A stretch of 64,000 bases of DNA from Colwellia sp. BRX10-3 (GCF_014077505.1 NZ_JACGWA010000011.1:59534-123533); one strand, 5' to 3'; numbered from the stretch's first letter, positions 46,910-55,778 are shown. Notes: generated from the sequence alone by a model not told the origin. Program-made: numbers and translations.

Positions 46910-47278
46910 ATGAATAAACTTACAAGTAACATCATCAAACGCGGAGCCAGAAACATAGCTCAAACATTAACTTTTGCGCTATTTGCTACCACTATAGCAT
47001 TTTCCGCATGGGCTATTTCACTTGACGATGCGAAACAACATGGCCTAATTGGCGAAATGCAAAATGGTTATCTAGGTGTTGTGGTAGATAGTGCTGAAGC
47101 GCAAAGTTTAGTGGCGAGTGTTAACGAAAAGCGTAAAAGCATTTATCTTAACTTAGCGCGTAAAAATAAAATCACTTTGGCCCAAGTTACCGCATTAGCC
47201 GGTGAAAAAGCTTTAAGTAAAACTCAACCAGGTCACTTTATTCAAAATGCTGCAGGGCAATGGGTAAAAAAACAATAA
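46910..47278 (+). CDS. ydbL: YdbL periplasmic chaperone-like protein (DUF1318)
   Basis: 122 residues with a signal peptide (TLTFALFATTIAFSAWA). The mature part has DAKQHGLIGEMQNGYLGVV and IYLNLARKNKITLAQVTALAGEKAL, the YdbL family pattern. In E. coli YdbL controls YdbH-YnbE assembly. The start has a GGAGTAAT site. It ends the operon, followed by a terminator. Confidence 0.94.
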   Translation: MNKLTSNIIKRGARNIAQTLTFALFATTIAFSAWAISLDDAKQHGLIGEMQNGYLGVVVDSAEAQSLVASVNEKRKSIYLNLARKNKITLAQVTALAGEKALSKTQPGHFIQNAAGQWVKKQ

Positions 47279-47284
47279 CAACAT

Positions 47285-47310
47285 AAGGGGGGCAAATTAG
47301 CCCCTTTTTA
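47285..47310 (+). terminator. Rho-independent terminator of ydbH-ynbE-ydbL
   Basis: AAGGGG-GGCAAATTAG-CCCCTTTTT: a short GC-rich stem with a T tract on the plus strand, seven bases past the ydbL stop. Confidence 0.8.
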
Positions 47311-47336
47311 TTTGGCTTATAATCTAATAACCTTAG

Positions 47337-47894
47337 TTAATGGGGTTTAACCTTACTTTTGTCAGAGTCCATCTGACGGGTCAAAAATTTAATAACCCTT
47401 TTGTGTCTCATTTTTATCGCTGAAAGTTTCATTTCACAAATGTCTGCAATTTCCTGAAACTCTAATCCTGTACGATAGCGTAACAACATAATATTACGAT
47501 CATCAAAAGATAAGCTCTCAAGCATTGTTGAAATCAAAATAGCTATATCATCTTCATCGGGTAATTTAGCTTCAAGGGTATCAAGGTAGTCATCATCGTA
47601 TTGAATTATATCCCAACGACGCTCCCTAATTTTATTAATACACTCATGATGCGCTATTTTAAACAACCAAGACTTAAATGAAACTAGCCACTTAAACCCT
47701 TTCAAATTTGTCAGGGCTTTAATGATAGTTTCTTGCACAGCCTCTTCAGCGTCAGACTGATTACCAAGCACTTTTACACAATAGCCTTTTAATTTAGGCA
47801 AGTATGGGGTGATCAGCTGCTGAAAAAAGCGCGTATCATAAGGTAACCCCTCTTGCACTAAAGCAACGAGCTGGCGTTCGTTAAACGAATTCAA
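47337..47894 (-). CDS. ECF RNA polymerase sigma factor, SigX-like
   Basis: 185 residues. Region 2 covers residues 25-95 (YCVKVLGNQSDAEEAVQETIIKAL, FKSWLFKIAHHECINKIRERR, the -10 contact and core-binding helices). Region 4 covers about 120-175 (LSFDDRNIMLLRYRTGLEFQEIADI, the -35 helix-turn-helix). No anti-sigma gene is adjacent. It is the third gene of a run with a small membrane protein and an MscS-like channel, and a divergent OprF-like porin follows, the same gene set as Pseudomonas cfrX-cmpX-sigX-oprF. It probably answers to envelope or membrane-fluidity stress. Confidence 0.88.
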   Translation of the reverse strand: MNSFNERQLVALVQEGLPYDTRFFQQLITPYLPKLKGYCVKVLGNQSDAEEAVQETIIKALTNLKGFKWLVSFKSWLFKIAHHECINKIRERRWDIIQYDDDYLDTLEAKLPDEDDIAILISTMLESLSFDDRNIMLLRYRTGLEFQEIADICEMKLSAIKMRHKRVIKFLTRQMDSDKSKVKPH

Positions 47895-47906
47895 ATGAAA
47901 AGTAGC

Positions 47907-48731
47907 CTACTGCTTAGTGACTTTATTCGCTAACAAAAAAGTATTAGGTACAGTAATTATCGCTTCATTTTCACCTATTACTTTACTGGCAACACTACCG
48001 ATAGATACAAGAGCACCTTTAACTTCTTGAACTTCAATGTTGTCACCGGTTTGATACATTTCTCTGAGATAAACGCCCGCCACAATTTCTTGTGCCATCG
48101 ATTTGGTGCCTATACCTAAAGAAATAGCTGCTGCAAGTCCAACACTGGCAATAATCACCGAAATAATACTATTGAGCAGCCATACGTCAATATCAAGCTG
48201 AGTGATAGAAAGTGACACCGTAATAATGATAATAATGCCACGACAAACCTCTGCCACAGAACGGCCATAATCGACCCCAGTATTTTTTGATGCAATTTTT
48301 ACAGCGTTATATACAATTTGTGCGACAAAAAAACCACAAATTAATACCGCTAAAGCAGCAAGTAACTTAGGAAAGAAAAGTACAAGTGTGTCAATCAAGC
48401 CTGACAACATGTCAAGGCCAACAATATCTAAAGCTGCTAATAAAAATATTAAAAAGATAAACACCGAAATAATGTTAGCGACTACTTGGCTACCTTGAAT
48501 TTTCAAGTCCATTTTTTTCAGCAAAGTTTCTAAACCCAGTTTATCTAGAAAGGTATTAAAGCCTATTTTTATTAATGATTTATTAAGTAGGCGCTTAATT
48601 AGATTTGAAATAACCCAACCAGCAAGTAGAAACAACAACGCAACAATTAAATCAGGCATAAAGGTAACCACTTTATGCCAAACAGTGATAAGCCCGTTAT
48701 ATGTTTTATCAGTAATATTTTCGGTTTCCAT
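47907..48731 (-). CDS. MscS-like mechanosensitive channel, CmpX-like
   Basis: 274 residues with four hydrophobic helices (LIVALLFLLAGWVISNLI, VANIISVFIFLIFLLAALDIV, LLAALAVLICGFFVAQIVYNAV, IIIIITVSLSI) and the pore-helix glycine/alanine pattern SVIIASVGLAAAISLGIGTKSMAQEI, then a small beta domain (GVYLREMYQTGDNIEVQEVKG). It shares layout and length with Pseudomonas CmpX. The start ATG overlaps the stop of the small upstream gene by one base (TAATG), and the sigma-factor gene begins 12 bp after its end, so the three are cotranscribed. It may report membrane tension to the sigma factor. Confidence 0.9.
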   Translation of the reverse strand: METENITDKTYNGLITVWHKVVTFMPDLIVALLFLLAGWVISNLIKRLLNKSLIKIGFNTFLDKLGLETLLKKMDLKIQGSQVVANIISVFIFLIFLLAALDIVGLDMLSGLIDTLVLFFPKLLAALAVLICGFFVAQIVYNAVKIASKNTGVDYGRSVAEVCRGIIIIITVSLSITQLDIDVWLLNSIISVIIASVGLAAAISLGIGTKSMAQEIVAGVYLREMYQTGDNIEVQEVKGALVSIGSVASKVIGENEAIITVPNTFLLANKVTKQ

Positions 48732-48973
48732 TATTTGTTCCTACTTTGCTTAGCCATATTTTTAATTGTTGGCTTTAATAAATTCATAAATATGCTAGCA
48801 AATACTACCCAAATAGAGGCCATACCTAGCGTGATTAAATCTTTACTGCCCTGCTGCACATTGACCGTACTAACAGCGCGTTTAAATAATTCTTCATCTG
48901 ACGTAACAAAAGCAACTTCATCTTCACGCTCAAGCCCAAGCCCCTCTGCCAGTCCTTGTTCTATGTTGTTCAT
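48731..48973 (-). CDS. Small single-helix membrane protein, CfrX-like
   Basis: 80 residues: an acidic N-terminal part (EGLGLEREDEVAFVTSDEELFKRAVSTV) and one membrane helix near the C-terminus (LGMASIWVVFASIFMNLL), with a positive tail. Its position, first in an operon with an MscS-like channel and an ECF sigma factor, is that of Pseudomonas CfrX. A direct regulatory role over the sigma factor is possible but unproven. Its 33-nt leader starts at the sigma-type promoter at 49012-49038. Confidence 0.78.
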   Translation of the reverse strand: MNNIEQGLAEGLGLEREDEVAFVTSDEELFKRAVSTVNVQQGSKDLITLGMASIWVVFASIFMNLLKPTIKNMAKQSRNK

Positions 48974-49011
48974 CTTTTTCCCCTAGCTATAACTTTCCTG
49001 CTCTTAATAAC

Positions 49012-49038
49012 AACGGTTTTTTATGTAGAAAGTCACAA
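49012..49038 (-). promoter_or_regulatory. Putative ECF sigma promoter of the sigma-factor operon
   Basis: On the minus strand TTGTGACTTTCT is followed after 11 bases by CGTT, giving a TGAC-N16-CGTT layout, in the range of ECF -35/-10 elements. It is 39 bp upstream of the first gene of the operon. The same 12 bases with the same spacing occur facing the other way before the OprF-like gene. Confidence 0.7.
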
Positions 49039-49242
49039 TAATTTTATTTTTTTAGTGATAAAAACTCAGCTGTATCGGCATTGTGGCGAATTCTACGCTA
49101 GTTCTGAGAATATTTGTCAGTAATTAATTGAGATATATCTATTTTTATTTGATCTTTATCGTAACTACCAACGTATTCAGTGTCGCTTTATTTAACATAA
49201 TCGTTAAAAACATAATTAAAAGCTTAAATTAAAAAAATTAAT

Positions 49243-49269
49243 TTGTGACTTTCTCCAGCTCCACTCGTT
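49243..49269 (+). promoter_or_regulatory. Putative ECF sigma promoter of the OprF-like gene
   Basis: TTGTGACTTTCT (49243-49254), 11 bases, then CGTT (49266-49269), reading toward the porin gene and leaving a leader of about 45 nt. It is identical over the 12-base box and the spacing to the divergent promoter at 49012-49038, while the intervening bases differ, as expected of two sites for one sigma factor. Confidence 0.72.
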
Positions 49270-49321
49270 ATACAAGTCAGAAATGAATAAAAATTATTTA
49301 GACCTAAACAAGGAATTACCA

Positions 49322-50374
49322 ATGAAAGCATTTAAAATTTCTCTATTAGCAGCACTTATCAGTTCACCACTAGCTGCTGAAACTATCGATAAAACATGGG
49401 AACTTGGTGTGTTTGGCGACTATATTAAGTCGAGCGCCAGCAAAGAAACAAAAACTGATTGGGCCCAAATGGAAGCTGGCAAGTCTATCGGTATCGATTT
49501 ACAAAAAATTATTAATGACTACTGGGATGTGCGCATCGAGCTTGCAAAAACTCGTTATGACGTGGGTAACGGTAGCGATAAAGATTACGGTAGCCGCGCT
49601 GGTATTGACGCTGTATACAAATTAGAAGATAGCGATTTATATCTATTTGCTGGTGTAAAACGTTTTAATAACGTAAAAAGCTACAACGCAGTAAATATTG
49701 GTGCAGGTTATAACTTTCAAGTTAGCGACCGTTTATCTTTTTATACTGAAGCCGCTATTTACAAAGACGTTGACTACGGTTTTATCGACCAAAGTGTAAA
49801 ATTAGGTCTTAAATATGCTTTTGGTGATGTTGAGCAAGCCCCTGTAATAATGAAACCTAAAGCTGTAGTTCAAACTGTTGCGGCAGAAACTGTAGCTAAA
49901 GTATCAGACAGTGACAACGATGGTGTTGCTGATAGCATTGACCGCTGTGCGAATACCCCAGCAACAGTTAAAGTAGACTCTAAAGGTTGTACATTATATT
50001 CAGAGCATGCCGTTGAAATTAAACTCAATATTGCCTTTGCAAATAACAGCTCTATTATTCAACCCGCATTAGTTGATGATATCAGACGCTTAGCTGATTT
50101 TATGAAAGAATATACTCTTACTTCAGTTGAGATTGAAGGCCATAGTTCAGCTCCAGGTGATGATAACTATAACTTAATGCTTTCGCAAAAACGTGCAGAC
50201 GCGGTGAAAAGCATTCTGATTAATAAGTTCAACATTGAAGCCGGTCGACTGACTTCAAAAGGCTATGGTGAGTCTCAGTTATTATCAACAGATAATACCC
50301 GTGCGGCTAATCAATTAAATCGTCGTGTTGTAGCAAAAATAGCCACAAGTGCGAAAAAAATAGTAACTAAGTAG
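49322..50374 (+). CDS. OprF-like outer-membrane porin with OmpA domain
   Basis: 350 residues from ATG 49322, which has AAGGAA nine bases upstream and starts a proper signal peptide (FKISLLAALISSPLAA); the frame runs 13 codons further. The barrel covers residues 20-180, the calcium-binding linker DSDNDGVADSIDRCANTP follows near 200, and the OmpA domain has VEIEGHSSAPGDDNYN and LMLSQKRADAVKSI. It links outer membrane and peptidoglycan and may form pores. The divergent sigma-factor operon and shared promoter box suggest it is the main target of that sigma factor. It is related to the OmpA protein at 21.1 kb. Confidence 0.93.
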   Translation: MKAFKISLLAALISSPLAAETIDKTWELGVFGDYIKSSASKETKTDWAQMEAGKSIGIDLQKIINDYWDVRIELAKTRYDVGNGSDKDYGSRAGIDAVYKLEDSDLYLFAGVKRFNNVKSYNAVNIGAGYNFQVSDRLSFYTEAAIYKDVDYGFIDQSVKLGLKYAFGDVEQAPVIMKPKAVVQTVAAETVAKVSDSDNDGVADSIDRCANTPATVKVDSKGCTLYSEHAVEIKLNIAFANNSSIIQPALVDDIRRLADFMKEYTLTSVEIEGHSSAPGDDNYNLMLSQKRADAVKSILINKFNIEAGRLTSKGYGESQLLSTDNTRAANQLNRRVVAKIATSAKKIVTK

Positions 50375-50394
50375 TTACTATTAGTTTATGACTG

Positions 50395-50423
50395 AGAACG
50401 ACGTTATTTTATAACGTCGTTCT
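50395..50423 (+). terminator. Rho-independent terminator of the OprF-like gene
   Basis: AGAACGACGTTAT-TTT-ATAACGTCGTTCT, a 13-bp perfect stem, 20 bp past the stop codon. The downstream T content is modest. Confidence 0.85.
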
Positions 50424-50513
50424 ATAATTTACGGCCAAATGCAGACATCCACCTAAGCACGGCATTAAAAGATCATTTAGCTTGTTAGTACTTTCTAACA
50501 TCAAGGGAATATA

Positions 50514-50720
50514 ATGAGAAAAATGAATAAGTCTACTCTAGACTTTATTAACAAAAACATTAATACGAATGCTCAAGCATCCTCTTATCCGTTACGTAAG
50601 CAACAAGAGATAAAGCACGAACTCCAAAACAAACCTTCCGCTAAACCAGTTGTTAACGAGGTATCTCCTATTTTGCCAGGTTCACCGTTTCTAAAGTCTG
50701 CTCAAAACAATAATTATTAA
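50514..50720 (+). CDS. Small hypothetical protein
   Basis: 68 residues, MRKMNKSTLDFINKNINTNAQASSYPLRKQQEIKHELQ..., basic, soluble and probably largely disordered (rich in N, K, Q, S, P), ending SPFLKSAQNNNY. AAGGGA stands six bases before the ATG, favouring translation. I know no homologue and assign no function. Confidence 0.55.
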   Translation: MRKMNKSTLDFINKNINTNAQASSYPLRKQQEIKHELQNKPSAKPVVNEVSPILPGSPFLKSAQNNNY

Positions 50721-51238
50721 CCTATAGTTAAGCTTTTATTCGGTTAAACTCTCTATATTAATACATGTTACAAAATTCTAATACGCTTGAAATACCAACA
50801 AATTAGTCCAATAAACTACACTTAATGCTTTAGCTAATAAAAGTATTTAATTAGCCTAAGTAATAATTTCAATGTTTTATCACCATTTTACTTAATAAAG
50901 ATCCTACATTTTCAACCTTAGTTTTTAATGGGGCAAAAAGGTGTTATAAAATTTTCACCTAAAACATTACTTAAAATTACTGCTAATTTTTATAGGTTAA
51001 AGGAGCCAAGCCTACGTTGTTCTCAATTACAATAGCTTAATTGAAGCCCTCATTAGATTTATTTTATCTTTGTTTTATCAACCTTAAAGTTTAATCAAAG
51101 TAGTTAAAAATGATTTAAAATACAAAATAATACAAAAATCTGAAATTTATTTCATTTGACATAGGTCTAGTCTCGCATAGCATTTTTGATAAGTTAGTTT
51201 CTAACAACTTGTATAACTAAAAAATTAGGTATTCACAC
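50721..51238 (+). promoter_or_regulatory. Long leader of the TonB-receptor/ynj operon with promoter and palindrome
   Basis: 518 bp without a gene. Near its end is TTGACA (51156-51161), 16 bases, then TAGCAT (51178-51183), a good housekeeping-type promoter 56 bp before the receptor start. The perfect palindrome TGAAATTTATTTCA (51141-51154) abuts the -35 element and is a natural operator candidate. It does not resemble a Fur box. The rest of the gap shows nothing I recognise. Confidence 0.55.
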
Positions 51239-53584
51239 ATGAAATACAGTTTAATCGCCCTTAGCATTCACTTTATGTTTCAAGCTCAAATAGCGAGTGC
51301 TCAAGAAGCAAATAAAACAGATTTTGAAGTTATTGAAGTATCTGGACAACGTATAATAAATCATGGATTTTCTCCTAAAAACACCAAAATAAGTGGCCCA
51401 TTTGGCGATGATCTAGGCTTAGCTGACATTGCACGTTCAATGACGCCCATTACTAGCGCTATGATGGAGCAACTAAATATAACTGACTTGCAAGATATTC
51501 TAGCTGTAACACCTAGCAGTTATTCTGCAACAGGCTTTGGTGCACCGAGCTTACCTACTTTACGGGGTCAATTAGGCGAACTTTTTCAAGACGGTATGCG
51601 CCGACAAGCCGGTAATAACGGCTTTGGTGTGCCGCTTTCTTTTAACGCTGTAGATCAGCTTGACGTAATAAAAGGTGCTCCGCCAGTATTGTTTGGCAGT
51701 AGCCAACGTAATGGCGGTTTTGTTAATTTACAATCTAAGCGTGCTTCAACGCAAGAAAGTGCAGCTAAAGTAAAGTTTACTGCCGGTCGTTGGGACCAAT
51801 ACAGTGCAGAACTGGATATATCGGCCCCAATTGTCAACGGTGAAAGTGGCTTTAGAATCAGCGCTGAGCATATTGATAATGGCAGCTTTTACGATCACTC
51901 AAGTTTTGAAAGTGACAGCCTTTATGCCGCATTTAGGCTCCTACCAGATGAGAAAAGCACTTGGGATATAAACTTTGAATTTTACCAAGTTGAATTTACT
52001 GACAATGCCGGTATCAACCGACCTACGCAAGCACTAATCGATCATAGTTTATATATAACGGGCCAAGGCGTACAGCCTAATGGTAGCCTTATACCCGGTG
52101 CTGGTGCCATCATATCACCTACTGGACAGGTGCAAATCAGCCGCAGTACAGTATTAACAGACCCTGATAATGCAAACGAAGCCGAAACATTTTTACTTCA
52201 CAGCATATACACGCGCGAATTAAGTGGACAAACACGATTAAAAAACAGCACTTACTATCAACATTTAACTCGTGATGAAATTGCTCAAAACAGTTTTGTT
52301 GAAATTATAGATGCTGCTGACACTGCGCAAAACCGCCTAGAAATAAGTCATGATTGGAATAGCCAACAACAAACCATTTTCGCCTTTGATGTTCGATATA
52401 ATAAAGTACGCGGATATAGCCAATTTACCACCGAAGCTGACGACCCTATTGATTTAACAGGGCCAATTGGAAGTCGACGCATCCCACTTACCGCTGCACA
52501 ACAGGCTAGACTTGTAGAACTTAGCCCTGGTGTATTTGTTTCACCCGGCGGCCAATATGATATCAACAATGATAATGTAGGCGATTTTTCATTATCTGAT
52601 ACCACCGACTCTACCAGCTGGCAAACCGGCTTTGCGATTCAACAAGACAGCGAATGGAGCGATCGTTTACGAACAAACTTTGGTTACCGTATAGATTTTT
52701 ATGACGTAGAAGCACGAGATCCAATTGCGCCTGCAGGGCAAATAGCAGCGCGAGATAGCATTAATGAAATATTACATTCAGGACAAGCCAGTATTAACTA
52801 TAAACTTGACACTGACTTAACTATTTATGCTGCAACTAGCTACAACGAAGCAACTTCAAATAGTATGGCCGGTGGTAATTCATTAGGCGGTGACAATTTG
52901 ATCAGTGAACAGAACTTTGCCACTGAAAACACCTTAAATGAAGTCGGCATTAAATACATCCCTGATAATAGCGCTTGGTATCTTGATGGCTCGATATTCA
53001 ATCAACGCCGAAGTTTACGTAATCGCGATGGCAGTAATTCTGGTATAAAAACCAAAGGTGTTGAATTGCAAGTTTTTTATGACGCCGCACCTTACTGGTT
53101 TAACATCAGCTATAGTTATCTAGACGCTCGTTATGACAAATCAGCCAGTTTTCAAAGCTCATCACAAATAGCCGATGCCTTTGATAACTCTCGCCCTGAC
53201 ATTATTCAAGGTACCAGTGTAGGCGCGCCAAATTTTACTGCATTTTCTCCATCTACTCGACGTGTTCAGGGTATTCCAGAGCAGTCATTAAGTGTTAATG
53301 GCGGCATTTATCTCAACGAATATTGGCAAGCAGGATTTGCTGCTTTATATACCTCCAGTTACCCACTAGACTTTTTGGCCACGGTAAACATACGCGATCA
53401 ATACACCTTGGGTCTTAACACCAGTTATACCATTGCTGAAAACACTAAAGTGCGTTTCGATATTAATAATGTCACTAATCAAAAAAATTGGCGCCCCGTG
53501 TTTGAAGGAGGATATTTTGGCTCAACATTAGTTTTTCCTGAGCTACCTATCAATGCCAAGCTTACGTTAACGCACAGTTTTTAA
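51239..53584 (+). CDS. TonB-dependent outer-membrane receptor
   Basis: 781 residues with signal IALSIHFMFQAQIASA. A TonB box-like IEVSGQ lies near residue 35, the plug domain (about 55-180) has LQDILAVTPSSYSATGF and VLFGSSQRNGGFVNL, and a 22-strand barrel ends in LTHSF with the terminal Phe needed for BAM assembly. The ligand cannot be named: there is no siderophore or B12 signature. It opens an eight-gene run whose other members form an ABC importer, so it likely brings the same compound across the outer membrane. The next gene begins 11 bp later. Confidence 0.92.
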   Translation: MKYSLIALSIHFMFQAQIASAQEANKTDFEVIEVSGQRIINHGFSPKNTKISGPFGDDLGLADIARSMTPITSAMMEQLNITDLQDILAVTPSSYSATGFGAPSLPTLRGQLGELFQDGMRRQAGNNGFGVPLSFNAVDQLDVIKGAPPVLFGSSQRNGGFVNLQSKRASTQESAAKVKFTAGRWDQYSAELDISAPIVNGESGFRISAEHIDNGSFYDHSSFESDSLYAAFRLLPDEKSTWDINFEFYQVEFTDNAGINRPTQALIDHSLYITGQGVQPNGSLIPGAGAIISPTGQVQISRSTVLTDPDNANEAETFLLHSIYTRELSGQTRLKNSTYYQHLTRDEIAQNSFVEIIDAADTAQNRLEISHDWNSQQQTIFAFDVRYNKVRGYSQFTTEADDPIDLTGPIGSRRIPLTAAQQARLVELSPGVFVSPGGQYDINNDNVGDFSLSDTTDSTSWQTGFAIQQDSEWSDRLRTNFGYRIDFYDVEARDPIAPAGQIAARDSINEILHSGQASINYKLDTDLTIYAATSYNEATSNSMAGGNSLGGDNLISEQNFATENTLNEVGIKYIPDNSAWYLDGSIFNQRRSLRNRDGSNSGIKTKGVELQVFYDAAPYWFNISYSYLDARYDKSASFQSSSQIADAFDNSRPDIIQGTSVGAPNFTAFSPSTRRVQGIPEQSLSVNGGIYLNEYWQAGFAALYTSSYPLDFLATVNIRDQYTLGLNTSYTIAENTKVRFDINNVTNQKNWRPVFEGGYFGSTLVFPELPINAKLTLTHSF

Positions 53585-53595
53585 GGACAGATTTC

Positions 53596-55773
53596 ATGTT
53601 GAAAAAGATATTATTAGTAGTTATCGCCGTCTCGCTGGTGGCATTGTTTTTTCATTACGATTTAAACCAATTGCTTACGCTAGAAGGCCTAAAAGGCTCA
53701 ATGGATCAATTTGGCGAGTGGCGCGAACAATCGTCAATATTGGTTATTGGTGGGTTTTTTGCCCTTTACGTTTTAGTTGCTGCCCTTTCGTTACCTGGCG
53801 CGGCCATCTTAACCTTGGCTGCAGGTGCTTTATTTGGCTTGATTGAAGGCTTTGTCATTGTTTCATTCGCTTCAAGTATTGGCGCACTATTAGCCTTTTT
53901 AGTATCACGCTATTTATTACGAGAAAGCATTAAAAAGAAATTTCCTGAACGCTTAAAAGCTATTGATGAAGGTGTACAAAGAGAAGGTGCGTTTTATCTA
54001 TTTACTTTGCGCTTAGTGCCTGTTTTTCCGTTCTTTTTAGTTAACTTATTAATGGGTGTTACCGGCATAAAAGCTTGGACATTTTATTGGGTAAGCCAAA
54101 TAGGTATGCTTGCTGGCACTGTAGTTTATGTTAACGCCGGCACACAGTTGGCTGATATAGAAAGCTTGTCAGGTATATTATCTCCGAAGCTGATTTTTTC
54201 TTTTGTATTATTAGGTCTTTTACCCTTAATTGGTAAGGCTGTTGTTAACAAGATAAAGCAACTTAAAGTTTATAAAAAATGGCATAAGCCAAAAAGCTTT
54301 GACCGTAACTTATTGGTTATCGGCGCTGGTGCTGGTGGTTTGGTGACGAGTTATATTGCTGCAGCGGTAAAAGCGAAAGTCACTTTAATTGAAGCCGGTG
54401 AAATGGGCGGCGACTGTTTAAATTACGGATGTGTACCCAGTAAAGCGATCATAAAAAGTGCAAAAATAGTCGATCAAATTAAACATGGTGAAAACTATGG
54501 TTTAGAGAACGCTACACCACAGTTTTCTTTTAAGAAAGTCATGGCACGTGTTCATCAAGTTATTGCCGATATTGCTCCACACGACAGTGTTGAACGTTAC
54601 ACCGACTTAGGTGTTGAAGTAATAAAAGGTTACGGAAAGTTAATAAATCCGTGGACTGTAGAAATTAAACTCAACGATGGCACCATGCAAACACTAACGG
54701 CACGTAGCATTGTTATTGCAACCGGTGCTCGTCCATTTGTACCGCCGTTACCAGGTATTGAAGATAGTGGTTATGTTACTAGTGACACTTTATGGACAGA
54801 ATTTGCCAAGCTCGATAGCGCGCCGAAAAAATTAGTGGTATTAGGTGGTGGACCTATTGGGTCTGAGCTTGCACAGAGTTTCGCGCGTTTAGGTTCACAA
54901 GTCATACAAATTGAAATGGCTGAACGTATTATGATCAGAGAAGACTTGGAAGTCTCTGAATTTGCCAGTCAGTCTTTACAAAAAAGTGGTGTTAATATTT
55001 TAACGTCACACCAAGCTTTGCGTTGTGAACAACGTGATGGTAAAAAATTCATCATTGCTAAAAATCTTAAACACGAACAAAGTAGTGATCAAGAAGAAGA
55101 AATTGCCATTGAATACGACCAGTTGTTGTGTGCTGTTGGCCGCTCTGCTCGCTTGAAAGGCTATGGTCTTGAAGAGTTAGGTATCGAAACTAACCGAACC
55201 ATTCAAACCAATGAATACCTTGAAACCTTATACCCGAATATTTTTGCCGCGGGTGATATTGTCGGTCCATACCAATTCACTCACGTTGCCGCTCATCAAG
55301 GGTGGTATGCTGCTGTTAATGCCTTATTTGGTTCGTTTAAGAAGTTTAAAGTCGATTACCGCGTTATTCCATGGGCAACTTTTATTGATCCAGAAGTGGC
55401 ACGTGTCGGCATTAATGAACAAGAGGCGATTGAACAAGGCATTGACTATGAAATTACTCGTTTTGATTTTGAAGAGTTAGACCGAGCCATTACTGACAGT
55501 GCAGCAAACGGTTTTATCAAGGTGATAACGCCAAAAGGTAAAGATAAAATACTTGGCGTCACCATTGTTTCTGAACATGCAGGTGATTTAATCGCTGAGT
55601 TTGTATTAGCGATGAAGCATGGCTTAGGGCTAAACAAAATTTTAGGCACTATTCACAGTTATCCAACGTGGGCCGAAGGTAATAAATATGCGGCAGGTGA
55701 ATGGAAGCGTAATCATGCTCCAGAAACCGTTTTAAGCTGGTTAGAAAAATTCCACACTTGGAGACGAGGTTAA
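53596..55773 (+). CDS. VTT (TVP38/DedA-like) membrane domain fused to a flavin disulfide oxidoreductase
   Basis: 725 residues. Residues 1-225 are a TVP38/TMEM64-type VTT domain with membrane helices (LSLPGAAILTLAAGALFGLIEG; LFTLRLVPVFPFFLVNLLMG). From 236 a complete pyridine-nucleotide disulfide oxidoreductase follows: GAGAGG FAD site, GGDCLNYGCVPSKA with redox Cys274/Cys279, NAD(P) site VVLGGGPIGSELAQ, and AAGDIVGPYQFTH. The C-terminal interface has HSYPTWAEGNKY where lipoamide or mercuric reductases have the His-Glu acid/base, and the extra C-terminal Cys pair of MerA is absent. It is a membrane-tethered thiol or disulfide reductase of unknown substrate. Confidence 0.9.
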   Translation: MLKKILLVVIAVSLVALFFHYDLNQLLTLEGLKGSMDQFGEWREQSSILVIGGFFALYVLVAALSLPGAAILTLAAGALFGLIEGFVIVSFASSIGALLAFLVSRYLLRESIKKKFPERLKAIDEGVQREGAFYLFTLRLVPVFPFFLVNLLMGVTGIKAWTFYWVSQIGMLAGTVVYVNAGTQLADIESLSGILSPKLIFSFVLLGLLPLIGKAVVNKIKQLKVYKKWHKPKSFDRNLLVIGAGAGGLVTSYIAAAVKAKVTLIEAGEMGGDCLNYGCVPSKAIIKSAKIVDQIKHGENYGLENATPQFSFKKVMARVHQVIADIAPHDSVERYTDLGVEVIKGYGKLINPWTVEIKLNDGTMQTLTARSIVIATGARPFVPPLPGIEDSGYVTSDTLWTEFAKLDSAPKKLVVLGGGPIGSELAQSFARLGSQVIQIEMAERIMIREDLEVSEFASQSLQKSGVNILTSHQALRCEQRDGKKFIIAKNLKHEQSSDQEEEIAIEYDQLLCAVGRSARLKGYGLEELGIETNRTIQTNEYLETLYPNIFAAGDIVGPYQFTHVAAHQGWYAAVNALFGSFKKFKVDYRVIPWATFIDPEVARVGINEQEAIEQGIDYEITRFDFEELDRAITDSAANGFIKVITPKGKDKILGVTIVSEHAGDLIAEFVLAMKHGLGLNKILGTIHSYPTWAEGNKYAAGEWKRNHAPETVLSWLEKFHTWRRG

Positions 55774-55778
55774 TATCT

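Noticed and set aside
50884..51120. Fur box upstream of the TonB receptor
   Set aside because: No GATAATGATAATCATTATC-like repeat; the AT-rich stretches match only by composition.
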